Of a DNA stretch of 64,000 bases, positions 45,901 through 53,769 are shown one piece after another (the first letter of the stretch is position 1; every line of letters begins with the position of its first letter). A program made the translations under genes and the position numbers. The notes beneath the pieces were generated by a model, which made no database searches, was not told where the DNA came from, and saw nothing but the letters and a program-made list of their open reading frames with translations. Where the stretch lies: positions 145,754,344 through 145,818,343 of the forward strand of contig JAOWCC010000577.1 of NCBI GenBank assembly GCA_030867875.1, read 5' to 3'. The DNA comes from Actinernus sp. WN-2022 (taxonomy: Eukaryota > Cnidaria > Anthozoa > Actiniaria > Actinernidae).

Positions 45901-46975
45901 ACAGATATAGTACATATGAACGCTCCTGTTAAAGTGCCTATGAAATGAAAAAATTGGTCCCGTTGTTATGTTATTTTATTAAATTATAGACTTCCCTTAG
46001 CCATTTTGTGCAATTGAAAATCAATTTGGAGAGCACGAACATAATCGTATTTCGTATCGAAGTCAGGCGGAATTGCCAAAATCTGGCGATAATTTTTACG
46101 CCGTTAAAGATTTGGTAATCACATGCGTGACGTCACTAGGTTTGAGCATTTATATTCACAAAGCCGACTGCAAAGATTCTATAAAAAATATGGCCATCTT
46201 CAAAGTTTCTCAAACTATAACATATTAAAATTGAAAACTGGCCAAAAATGCACTTATTTTGTAGTATTTATGGGGACGAATATAAATTAGTACACCTTGT
46301 GACGTCACGCATGTGATTACCAAATCTTTAACGGCGAAAAAATATGTTCGCGCTCTCCATATTGATTTTTATTTGCACAAAATGACTAAGAGAAACCTAG
46401 AATTTAATAAAATAAAATAAAAACGGGATCCATTTTTTCATTTCATTGGCACTTTAACACACGCGGACTTGACTAAACAGATCTAGACGCCCAAAAAAAG
46501 AACGAATTTCTGTCTTGTAACGAGCAATGAAGTATGTACAATGTAATATGCAGGAAACAACCTTTCTGAAATAGCAGTATGTATGTGATGCGCATGCTAA
46601 AACCGTGCAGTGTTTCGCGGTCTGGACAGACAGACGACATCGACACCGTTTGATCTTCCAGCGTCGGATGTTGATATGAAAATAGGGTCGTAATGATGGG
46701 TCGTTAGAGCAGATTTCGTATGAGTGGGACGAACTACGGCATGTCCATAGCCTTACCGTAACCGTAACATACTGTACCGTAACTCTGTAATTTGATTGGA
46801 TCAGCAGGACAAAAACAATCGGGAAACCATTTCAATGTCACGGTATGTCGCACAGTAACCGTACCGTAGTCAGTGCCGTAGTTTGTCCCACTCATATGAA
46901 ATCTTCTCTATCCTGAGTAATCAGTCGTATCAACGAACTCGTTTGATCTTATTTCAGGAGGAGCTAAGGAAATAG
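33832..46975 (+). CDS. Gene 2: myotrophin (V-1)-like ankyrin-repeat protein, 5 coding exons
   Basis: Exons 33832-33900, 34585-34698, 38716-38799, 40406-40489 and (less sure) 46958-46975 give about 122 aa. Start is ATG 33832. Residues 1-23 resemble gene 1 exon 1 (AIQSGDINLL against ACRSGDLGQL). Residues 24-61 carry GRTALHVAIQRN and RGADVN; residues 62-89 carry DCTPLMIAINKDN and VRWLIGM; then GAETDGKSPDDE and ECTENMAILDMLK. The first four exons match gene 1 in length and phase. Unlike gene 1 there is no stop at the end of exon 4; splicing to 46958 adds EELRK and a TAG. Probably a cytosolic CapZ-type regulator by family; divergence from gene 1 is large. Introns total over 12 kb. Confidence 0.8.
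34585..34698 (+). CDS. Gene 2 exon 2 (ankyrin repeat)
   Basis: Acceptor GGCCTCAG, donor GTAAGT, 38 codons with GRTALHVAIQRNMKE and IQRGADVN. Confidence 0.9.
36208..36295. mobile_element. 88-bp palindromic MITE with 9-bp target duplication
   Basis: Starts TACCCTGGATGTCAGAGG, ends in the imperfect inverted copy CCTCTGCCATCCGAGTTA. Flanked by GGGACTCTC at 36199-36207 and 36296-36304. Related ends occur at 62060-62350, also with a 9-bp duplication. Confidence 0.85.
36600..36675. mobile_element. 76-bp palindromic repeat
   Basis: Perfect arms CTGCTTCTTCGTGACCTGAG and the inverted copy, around a 25-30 bp centre. MITE-like; target duplication unclear. Confidence 0.7.
36930..37275 (-). mobile_element. 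Penelope-like terminal (pLTR) fragment containing a hammerhead
   Basis: On the minus strand: CTCAGTCCCGGGTCGGTAG, the hammerhead, then TTACGTTGTATATCAGC, TTTGCTGTAGTCTTCGGAC and GATCCAACG..GGATGTTTGTTCACGG. The last blocks match 16341-16410 and 22330-22479, which tie the fragment to the Penelope-like element with RT/GIY-YIG at 16590-17613. Coding sequence is missing here. Confidence 0.8.
37160..37204 (-). ncRNA. Type I hammerhead ribozyme (Penelope-like element)
   Basis: Minus strand, in order: stem I strand GCCATA; core CTGACGA (complement of 37192-37198); stem II GTTCT, loop AATA, AGAAC; core GAA plus A15.1; a 2-bp stem III AC/GT with loop AGCT; cleavage triplet GTC (C17 opposite 37166); stem I strand TATGGC. 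All conserved core bases are present and all three stems close. Very short stem III is typical of hammerheads known from Penelope-like elements. Self-cleavage is predicted, not shown. Confidence 0.9.
37440..37615 (-). repeat. Reversed copy of the 128-bp TGACGTCA-type repeat end
   Basis: Reverse complement of 10950-11090-like sequence: CACTTAGTGGTGATGACGCA, GATGACGTCATCTGTCACGT, TTTTAGTATATGCC and CTGACCATCCACG. It marks another copy of the transposon end, inside gene 2 intron 2. Confidence 0.75.
38050..38597. mobile_element. 548-bp MITE, short relative of 15818-18125
   Basis: Ends TCACGCCGGGCACAAATGAT and, inverted, GTGGCCGGCGTGA. The interior is the reverse complement of 17630-18000: TTATGACGTCACTATGACGT, CATGAGAATGAAAGCATC, TTTTCCCGCCAAAA and GCGTCATATTTTGCACA. 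Lacks the Penelope insertion. Ends 118 bp before gene 2 exon 3. Confidence 0.85.
38716..38799 (+). CDS. Gene 2 exon 3 (ankyrin repeat)
   Basis: Acceptor TTGCTTCAG, donor GTAAGC, 28 codons with DCTPLMIAINKDNPN and RWLIGM. Confidence 0.85.
39076..39248. mobile_element. Palindromic MITE (173 bp) in gene 2 intron 3
   Basis: Arms CCCAATTTAGAAACGAGTAG and CTACTCGTTTCTAAATTGGG, with a second inner pair CTTGGGATCGTTACTGGGGA and its inverse. Confidence 0.85.
39897..40310 (+). repeat. 29-bp minisatellite in gene 2 intron 3
   Basis: About 14 units of TATACCCTCGACCTTCGACT followed by TACCTGTAG, some shortened by omission of ACCTTCG. Ends about 95 bp before exon 4. Confidence 0.95.
40406..40489 (+). CDS. 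Gene 2 exon 4
   Basis: Acceptor CTTTATTTAG, donor GTATCT. 28 codons with GKSPDDEPYDECTENM; aligned with gene 1 exon 4 but without its stop. Confidence 0.8.
40991..41230. mobile_element. MITE with internal 60-bp duplication
   Basis: Left AAAAACAATAACCCATTTGT, GGCGTCGAAATATGC; the right end is inverted. GAGCTTCGAGGATCAGA..GCATATTTCGACACCA..AAT is repeated twice (41090-41148 and 41149-41213). Confidence 0.7.
41416..41971. mobile_element. MITE with TAGGCCCGTATCC ends
   Basis: Left TAGGCCCGTATCCAGAGGTG, right CACCTCTCATGGATACGGGT..CTGGTA. About 556 bp, no transposase; internal ATTGGT-type motifs. Confidence 0.65.
42256..42666. mobile_element. 411-bp foldback MITE with TTAA target duplication
   Basis: Almost perfect arms of about 190 bp, from AGGGAACCTCGGCTGAAAAA to its inverse. 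TTAA at 42252-42255 and 42667-42670. TTAA targets are used by the piggyBac and Kolobok groups. The arms contain ATGACGTCACAGTGTT next to GCCGCCATCTTG. Confidence 0.9.
43081..43424. mobile_element. MITE family A, copy 2
   Basis: Ends CAGGAGCCTATTACTAGGAG and CTCCTGGTAATGTGCTCCTG. Flanks TCACGAG (43074-43080) and TCATGAG (43425-43431), a 7-bp duplication with one change. Confidence 0.8.
43734..44000. mobile_element. MITE family E, copy 1
   Basis: Ends GGCCTTTTGCAGGAATCAGC and GCATTCCTGCAAAATGGCC with CACGTG on both sides. The interior corresponds, in reverse, to 52408-53033 (TTGAGCTCGTGTTCCCATG, AATCGATTGGATG, TGATCTCGTACAAGCGCC). Confidence 0.75.
44325..44482. mobile_element. 158-bp MITE with TAGACCAAATCGCAA ends
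   Basis: Left TAGACCAAATCGCAATTCCG, CCATGTTGGAT; right ATCCAACATGGCGGACTTGC, GATATGGTCTA. Confidence 0.8.
45129..45271. mobile_element. 143-bp MITE with GATGGTTTGCAC ends
   Basis: Left GATGGTTTGCAC, inner CATGTTGGTGTACAG; right CTGTACACCAACATGGGCGG, ATGACGTCACGTGCAAACCATC in parts. Foldback structure. Confidence 0.75.
45395..45749. mobile_element. MITE family A, copy 3, hosting a Harbinger-type MITE
   Basis: Left CAGGAGCCCATAACCAGGAG, right CTCCTGGTTATGGGCTCCT. Flanks GCTGAAC at 45388-45394 and 45750-45756. The nested element occupies 45433-45572. Confidence 0.8.
45433..45572. mobile_element. Harbinger-type MITE nested in family A copy
   Basis: Ends AGCCCGGTTTCCATATGATC and inverted GATTATATAGAAACCGGGCT, with GCAACGATCGCAGCG subterminal. 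TAA target duplication at 45430-45432 and 45573-45575, as used by PIF/Harbinger. Ends resemble 61979-62993. Confidence 0.85.
45933..46453. mobile_element. 521-bp MITE with TTAA target duplication
   Basis: Ends AGTGCCTATGAAATGAAAAA and TTTTTTCATTTCATTGGCACT. TTAA at 45929-45932 and 46454-46457. Inner repeats AAAGATTTGGTAATCACATG with CGTGACGTCA, inverted on the right side. Confidence 0.9.
46706..46909. mobile_element. MITE family C, copy 2, in gene 2 last intron
   Basis: Ends AGAGCAGATTTCGTATGAGT and inverted ACTCATATGAAATCTTCTCT, then GGGACNAACTACGGCA on both sides. 49 bp upstream of the proposed exon 5. Copy 1 lies in the gene 1 3' UTR exon. Confidence 0.85.
46958..46975 (+). CDS. Gene 2 exon 5 (short terminal coding exon, tentative)
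   Basis: Acceptor TCTTATTTCAG, then GAGGAGCTAAGGAAATAG (EELRK, stop). Phase 0 agrees with the exon 4 donor. Very short, so uncertain; reading on from exon 4 without splicing would give VSDKCTYVSV and a stop. Confidence 0.5.
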   Translation, partial: EELRK

Positions 46976-47094
46976 TCGCAACCACATTAATTAAACGAAG
47001 AAACTTTCCAACTCATATCCCACACTTTCACCCAATAGGCACCGCTAATCTCAATATTTGACATATAGATGAGTCATGTCCCTAACTAAGGCCT

Positions 47095-47499
47095 GTTTCA
47101 AACGTCGAAATTGTATGTGCCGAACTCAGTGCAAGGGAGGTGTAACAATAATTAACTCTTATCATATGACCGTACGGCCCCGCGCGCGCTTTCCTTTCAA
47201 AACCATTTACAAAAGTCATGAGGGCCGGACGTGTATGGCGTGAGCGGGCCGGAAAAAGCCGTCCGGCCCTGCACAATTGTTTTGCGGTTTGATCTACAAA
47301 AAAACATGGTGATATGATAAAAAAAAACGATTGACTCAGTTATGTCGGGCCGGATGGGAAAATATTTGGCTCTCGGTCATTTTGTACGCTGCGCTCGGTC
47401 CGTACGTCATGACCTCGAGCCAAATATTTCAGTTCCCGTCCGGCCCTCGCACTTAGTCAATAAGTACCTAATCAGCATTGAATTCGACGTTTCAAACGA
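47095..47499. mobile_element. Probable MITE with GTTTCAAACGTCGAA ends
   Basis: Left TGTTTCAAACGTCGAAATTG and right AATTCGACGTTTCAAACGAT. The interior is GC-rich with repeated CCGGCCC. Target duplication unclear. Confidence 0.5.
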
Positions 47500-47902
47500 T
47501 ATTAAGTTCGCCTTCTTTTGCGACGATTATGCCTTTTCCTAGTCCAGTATAGGAATAACAGAATACGTGGAATACAAATTTACAAAATAACAGATATCCC
47601 AAAAACGGAATGACCTCGACGGGGGTGACCTGAGAACTAATAACTCCACCATTTTGAATTAGAAGGAAGTGATTTTTTTTCGGACGGACGCGCACGCGCT
47701 GCAGGTTTCCCGCCAAAAATCCCGAAAATAACGCCATTTTTCCTATTCCGAGTAAACTGGTGTTCTGTTCATTCTGTGAACGGAGTAGGTCCCAAAAGAA
47801 CACGGTTACCCTCTATTCCGGTTATTCCGCTTCTTCCGGAATAGTCCCAAAAGAATGTGCCATAAGATTGAGATTTGATCGGAACTGAAGTTTTGATGTA
47901 AT

Positions 47903-48003
47903 GTTTAATAAACCAGCAGCGGTGTTTTATCAGATTTACAAACACAATGGCGCTGTCCGAGTTTGTGTAGATCTGATAGAACACAGCTGCGAGTTTATTG
48001 AAC
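47903..48003. mobile_element. Foldback MITE family B, copy 2
   Basis: GTTTAATAAACCAGCAGCGG, TGTTTTATCAGA and the inverted copy TCTGATAGAACACAGCTGCG, AGTTTATTGAAC. Confidence 0.65.
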
Positions 48004-48009
48004 GGCCTC

Positions 48010-50915
48010 AAAAACGTCGATGTATAGAGTCTATAGAGTCCTGTTATTCAGTTATTTTGGTTAGTTAGTTAGTTTTTGAATCCAGATTCAAGTGTTGTGT
48101 GTAAATGGCAAAATATAACGAACCCGGTATGTATCTAATCAGTAATAATAATTGACGAATCCGGAAACGTTTGCTCTATATAGTGCATTTATTTTATAAG
48201 GCAAAAGGTTGGACGCTGTTGGAGAAGGGGATTGAAGTCGAGAAAAATGAGAGAATGGAATTAAGTATCATGAGTACCTAACTCTCTTCTTCCCCTATTA
48301 CCTGGGAAGCAGGCTGCTCGACTGCGATGTACAGTCAGGGACGGCTTAAAAATATGTTGCCTAGTTACTTCTCAGTCAGTTTAAGACGATAGTTTGGTCA
48401 TACGTATACCGGCTCAATGACTATTTTTAGCTTGAAATTTCGCTTCGCCGTCAATGACAGTTGACTGGGGTTTGAGTTTAGTTTACAATTTGTTTAACCA
48501 ATATAATTTTTCAGAAAAGGTTCCTGCCTATGGACGGGCTTAGGACTAGCGCTCCAGGTCAAGAATGTGGCACTAAAACCATGGCCGTACTACTTTGTAC
48601 GGCTTCTACCAAAACCGCTATTTCTTGTTTGGTAAAATTGGGCCTTCGCCTCTTTGCGTCCGCAGCCATAACGACTGATTTCGCGAATGACTAATTTAAA
48701 GACAAAAATATTAATTAGGCCATAAGGCCAGCGCTGATTGGCGTTTTCATTGTAATCGATAATTTCACGGAGGCTGGAAACGTAAGAGATATCTTAGCGG
48801 AGACCATCTTAGGAGTAATCTAGGAGAGAGTGGCTGAATCGCATTTACAACATCCCTTAGGACAAGTCACAAATTTATATCTTATGACATGTCTTAGGAA
48901 AAGTTTCGTGAATCTGGCCCCTCGCAGGCTTCTAAGCCATGTTTTATTCGGAGGTGCGCGCTGGTAAACATAGACTTATACAACTGGATTTTCAATCATT
49001 AGAAAACCAGCTGATTCTGCCCCTGTGTTTCCGGTCTGCATTAGCTAGCCAATCAACGCCTTTTCTCTCGCATTGCCAGCAGTTCCATTTATCAGTTTGA
49101 TATCCCGCTCATTACAAACCGGCTGACAAGCATACTTAGCGAATATCTCGAGAAACGGTGAAAGTTGTCCATATTTACATTTTGAGAAGAAAAAAAGTTA
49201 CTTTGAGCGATCTGAGGATCCAGATTGGCAGCCGACTATTAAACGTCTTTGATTGGAACTTTTGGCTTTGACACGGTAATCCTTTACGCGGTTAGGGGAG
49301 AACTCAGCTGCAAATTTTCTGTTTTTATTGCATATTGAAAATCCAAAAACGTTCAAAATTTGGTATAATTAATAACCCTTCTCGTGAAGGGGATTGCGTA
49401 TATATTGGCTACGGAAACCGTATATAACTATATTTAGGATCAATATCTTAATTAATTAGACATCAACTGTGATTAAGTTAGGTTGCTTAGACTCACGAAT
49501 CCTCGAAAAAAAGGCGTATTTTTGTACGCAATATGTGTAAAATTGTCAGTTCTGAAATAAGGAACATATTATTTTAATTGCTAATCGATCGTAGCCGAAG
49601 ATTAAGTTCAGGCTCAATATTAGTTTTTTCCTAACTACTACTGTTACAAATGTTGTTAATATTTGAGAACAGAAGCTGTTGAGATTTCTAATCTTTAGAC
49701 AGGTATGATTTACTCTACACACCGAAGAACAGCAAAACGAAAGCTAAAATAGCAGCTGTAAGATTTTAAACAAACCCTTCTGAAAGGGCGAAACAATTAT
49801 GATTAATTAATTATTAATACAAAGCATATATCGTTTCCATTTTCAATTAAGTCTCTTCTATCATATATTTACACAACAATTCAAATTACCAGCCTCAAGC
49901 TCTGATGAACGTTGATGGTACTATTTTTTTAGCAACGCTAATAATACCGTTTTCTAACTTGCAGAAGGAAGATGTTTATAATTCAATAAAAAAATATTTT
50001 CATATGTCAAGCCCAAAATGAGTTGGTTCAAATATAATTGCGAGTACAGGTTGTTTTGCTGTCGGTCGGGATTATTTATTAGCTCGAGTACATGATCATG
50101 TGAGCAACACCCTTCGGTTTGTGTATTGTTTCTTTTATTTCTGGTTAAAATTAGCGCACGAGGAGATACATTGATATGAAGTTTTGAAATGGAACAACAT
50201 TGAGCCAAGCAAAAGAGGTCTCATTTTTCTTTGAAATCTATTTTTATTTTCACAACATGTGATGTAAGTTATTTTTATCTCGTTCTGGTAGGCTACCCTC
50301 GTTAGTTATCCATTGTTTATAACTCCTGGGTACCCATAGATCGTCATAAACCACTCCTTAGTAAAATAGCGCCACGTTACGCCAATCAAGTGTCTTTCTT
50401 AAAATAACCAGGCTGTGTCCTGTTCACCTAAAAATAGATTTCAAATAATTTATCAATGGAACAGACCCATGTATAGGGGATTCGTTGTCTTACCTCAGTT
50501 TCTTGTTTGTACATGTTTAGTACCTCAAAATATATGATAAAAGTCATTCAGAAACGGAAACCTTGTTGTAATCTGCACAACTTAGAGTTAATTAAAGATT
50601 CTAAGTGGTCATAAATTGCAAGAATCAGAGTAAAATATAGACTTTTAGTGGGAGAAGTGTGATACTAGGTTATAGATACTGATTGCTGCACGTTGGAAGA
50701 GGATAACAAGTGAACAATATTTACATTTTTTTATTGTATAAAGGTATCAACAACTAAACTGGAACTGAACTGATAAAGATCTATTGACAGTTGTTGTAAA
50801 TTGTAGTAAAATGACGCCATAATGAAAATGTCGTATTGCATATAACCAAATTTACAATTTCGCAATTAAAGGAGAGCAACGTTTTGGAAAATCTGCATGA
50901 CATTGAAAAGCTGAA
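48010..50915. other. Intergenic stretch, no gene recognised
   Basis: About 2.9 kb of AT-rich sequence between gene 2 and the SINE. The longest frames (49954-50208 minus) have no family features. A GTTAGTTAGTT repeat is at 48061 and ATG-GTATGT (48105-48125) could be mistaken for a mini-exon. Confidence 0.4.
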
Positions 50916-50920
50916 CCAAC

Positions 50921-51290
50921 TTTATTATTATAGGCCATATTTATATAGCGCCATATACCACAGTTTCCTGGCGCTTTACATTTTATTGATATATCCCGTC
51001 AGTGAATTTTTCGGACTGCTGTTAGGGCGCCAATGGCTCGGCCACGCAGTTTACAATGTTGAGTGTGTGGTTAGTACAATGGCCAGGCTGCTGTACCGGG
51101 TGACAATCCCCTTCTCTTTTTCGAGTAGTACAACAGGTTCTTTCACGTCTCCTTCAAATACTGGTTAGAAGTAGAAGGAGACAAGGCCAACGGCTTATAA
51201 ACGTCCCTGTCCAAGGATGCGGTCAGGTTCGAACCCCCGACCTCCGGCACTCTAAACCGTGCTCTACCAACTGAGCTAACCTGTGAGGCG
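50921..51290 (-). mobile_element. tRNA-derived SINE with L2-like tail
   Basis: On the minus strand the head (51290-51215) reads GTTAGCTCAGTTGGTAGAGC (A box), a loop with TTAGAGT, and GGGGGTTCGAACCTGACC (B box). The T stem is imperfect, so it is a SINE and not a working tRNA. The body runs about 200 bp. The tail has TGTAAAGCGCCAGG, ATGGCGCTATATAAATATGG and an ATAATA end, the same tail as LINE ends at 5997 and 8880, which suggests mobilisation by that LINE. Confidence 0.85.
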
Positions 51291-51299
51291 GTTTCTAAT

Positions 51300-51985
51300 T
51301 GTGGACCATTGTGTTTTCTTTTTACTGGAGGTGTGATTGCTTTTCCTTGGTGTGTGTGACGTACGATATGGGGAAATTTGTAAGCTAGAATATCAACGGA
51401 GGATCGGTTATTTTTCGAACTTGAAAACTAATTTTCTCTTCATAGACGCGCAATACAGATAAATAAATAGCAGAACTTATTTCTTTGGAAGACATCTTTA
51501 TATAGTCGTTGGGGTGATTTAGGGTTCACTTCCCGGCTTTAAAGGGGAGAATAACGGTCTCTTAATAAGCCCTGACGATCTTAGAGTCATTTGTGCCCAC
51601 AATCGTATCGTATGTTTTTAGAATTTTCATTTTTTGTTTAGGAGGGGGGTCCAAAAACCGCAAAACCGCACAGAAAAACGTAACAAACGCAATGGTAGAT
51701 GGTCGTATATTTGTCATTTTTAGTCCTAAAATTTATAATAACCGCTTAGTCTTGTAAAACCGCAACACCGCAGGTAAAACATAAAATTTCCAAAAAGAAC
51801 GCAAAACCGCATCACCGCAAACACTTACGTCCCCTCGTTTATAGAAACACTATTATAGAAACTATTATAGAAACTGACAGCGAAAAAGCATAAACGTCAT
51901 TGTGGCGATATACATATATATTTGCAAACAAACGGCTTGCAAAAATAGATAGTTTGGGGTTTTTATCAAAGAAATATACTTCTAA
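51300..51985. other. Intergenic, no gene recognised
   Basis: Contains CGCAAAACCGCA-type direct repeats (51655-51825) and a few ACTATTATAGAA repeats near 51845. No family signal. Confidence 0.4.
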
Positions 51986-52139
51986 GGGTGCTTTCCATTT
52001 ACGAGAACTGACTAGTCTGATCGGCTATTTCTTAATTGGAATGCGTCAGATCTAGGAACTGACTGGACCAGTTTTCAGCACCGACACGTGAAGAACTGGC
52101 CGGTCAGACCAGTCAGTTCGTGTAAATGGAAAGCGCCCC
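51986..52139. mobile_element. 154-bp MITE with GGGTGCTTTCCATTTAC ends
   Basis: Left GGGTGCTTTCCATTTACGAG, AACTGACTAGTCTGATCGGC; right GCCGGTCAGACCAGTCAGTT, CGTGTAAATGGAAAGCGCCC. Confidence 0.85.
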
Positions 52140-52407
52140 AAGACACTGAATAGCCGCAATATCCGCGTCTTTTTATATGTTTTTTTTAAAGTAGAAAGCA
52201 TTATTTATGTCAGACTTGACGTCATAGAACATTACATCTTTATCTATCTTAGAGACTTCAAAACTGTGCCGGTCTAAATCACATCGCTATGTTATTGTGA
52301 TAACGTATTTTATTTCAAACGTGTATTTAACGGAGAATTTCGCCATAAAAGGAGTTGTTTATTCTAGTGTGATGTCACAACAGCGTCAATATTCTAAATA
52401 AGTAATG

Positions 52408-53033
52408 TGCCTTTTGCAGGAATGCAATCACGTGGTTGTACTAGAGGGCAAAATAATCTAACTTCATGTATTTAAAGGCACTTGTACGAGATTGGGAGTA
52501 TTGAGCGATTTTCAGTTGAGTGTCGAAAAGTAATTTCTTTCGAATTTGATTGGTTAGTAATCCACGATTGGGTTTACTTTGCCTCGTGATTGGTTGAAGT
52601 AAAACCAACCGTGAATTAAATCAGTTCCTGATTGGTTCATTGATGTTTTTACTTGCTCGTGTGATTGGCTGATCACTGGTTTTGGTTTTATGACACTCAA
52701 TTGAAAACCGCTCAACTCGCTCTATTAGCAAACCTATTTGTAAATGCTATTTTCCTCCTCCAATCGATTGTTGATCTTTCTAAAATAGCGTTTAGAAGTT
52801 TGTTTATAGGATGGATCACGAGCTCCATTCATTGGTTATTGAAGTGATATATCAGCACGTGACTGTTTCCAGTAAAGCCTTTCCCATGGGATCACGAGCT
52901 CAATTTATTGGTTTTTGAAGTGATATATCAGCACATGACTGTTTCCAGTAAAGCCTTTCCCATGGGATCACGAGCGCAATTCATTGGTTATCGAAGTGAC
53001 ATATCAGCACGTGACTATTTCATGCAAAAAGCC
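52408..53033. mobile_element. MITE family E, copy 2, with nested MITE and internal triplication
   Basis: Left TGCCTTTTGCAGGAATGCAA, TCACGTGG; right CACGTGACTATTTCATGCAA, AAAGCC. It is opened at 52501-52715 by a family D MITE. A unit of about 76 bp (GGGATCACGAGCTCAATTTA to AAAGCCTTTCCCAT) is present about three times between 52808 and 53030. Confidence 0.75.
52501..52715. mobile_element. MITE family D, copy 2 (nested)
   Basis: TTGAGCGATTTTCAGTTGAG and the inverted ACTCAATTGAAAACCGCTCAA. The interior shows four GATTGGTT/GATTGGCT boxes. Nested inside family E copy 2, so it arrived later. Confidence 0.85.
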
Positions 53034-53545
53034 TATTTCACTTCAATATCAACCTGCGCAAATGTCTTTAAATTTGGTCACGCGCAAACCTGGGGCCTGG
53101 GTAAGCGCTATCCCGGGGTTAAATCGCTAAGCCGAGGTTGAACTAGAATGACATATTTAGCGCTGCTATTCCAGGGATAAAGTTGCCCTTGCTTCGAACA
53201 ACTGGACCCAGGCGATTCAGATCAGGAATTTTCTTGCCTTTTAACTATTTAGCACATCAGTTCTTTTCAGTTAGTTTGTAGGAAATGATGGTGTCATTTT
53301 CCCCTAGAAACTCACGAAACATACATCAACATATAGGCAGATGGGCATATTGCTAATCTGGTATCCACAAACGACACCTACTGGTCTCTGATACATGACA
53401 ATGACCACCTAGAAAGTTGTTTTACGAATGTGCGTAATACCGATAACGATAATTATGTAATGTTGGATGAAACTAAACTGTTGTAAGTTTTGTTCCCTTT
53501 AATATAATTGCACTAAGTTCAATAACAATACTCATGCACACTCAC

Positions 53546-53548
<3 letters not shown>

Positions 53549-53584
<36 letters not shown>

Positions 53585-53586
53585 GT
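53549..53586 (+). repeat. (AT)n microsatellite
   Basis: About 14 AT dinucleotides followed by GTATATATG, 55 bp upstream of the proposed first exon of gene 3. Confidence 0.9.
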
Positions 53587-53640
53587 ACATCAATTTGTAT
53601 AAACTTTGACCTCTCTCACACACTATATATCGGGCGCATT

Positions 53641-53769
53641 ATGGCTTCTCCGCTTCTCGCTTTTGATCGGACAGCGTTTTCTGAAATTATAGGTGTAGAT
53701 CAGTACACTGTCTTTGTTTTCAAAAACTTTGCAAGTAGAAACATTACTGATTGTTTCAGAGACGGGCAA
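53641..53769 (+). CDS. Gene 3 possible first exon
   Basis: 43 codons from ATG 53641 to DCFRDGQ, donor CAA|GTAAGT in phase 0, which fits the next exon. Residues are protein-like (VDQYTVFVFKNFASRNITD) but there is no signal peptide; the true 5' boundary may be an acceptor such as GGACAG at 53680. Confidence 0.5.

Noticed and set aside
48105..48125. Mini first exon ATGGCAAAATATAACG followed by a GTATGT donor.
   Set aside because: Only seven codons and no downstream exon that can be tied to it.
51215..51290. Functional minus-strand tRNA gene.
   Set aside because: The T stem is mispaired and the sequence continues into a SINE body with a LINE-like tail.
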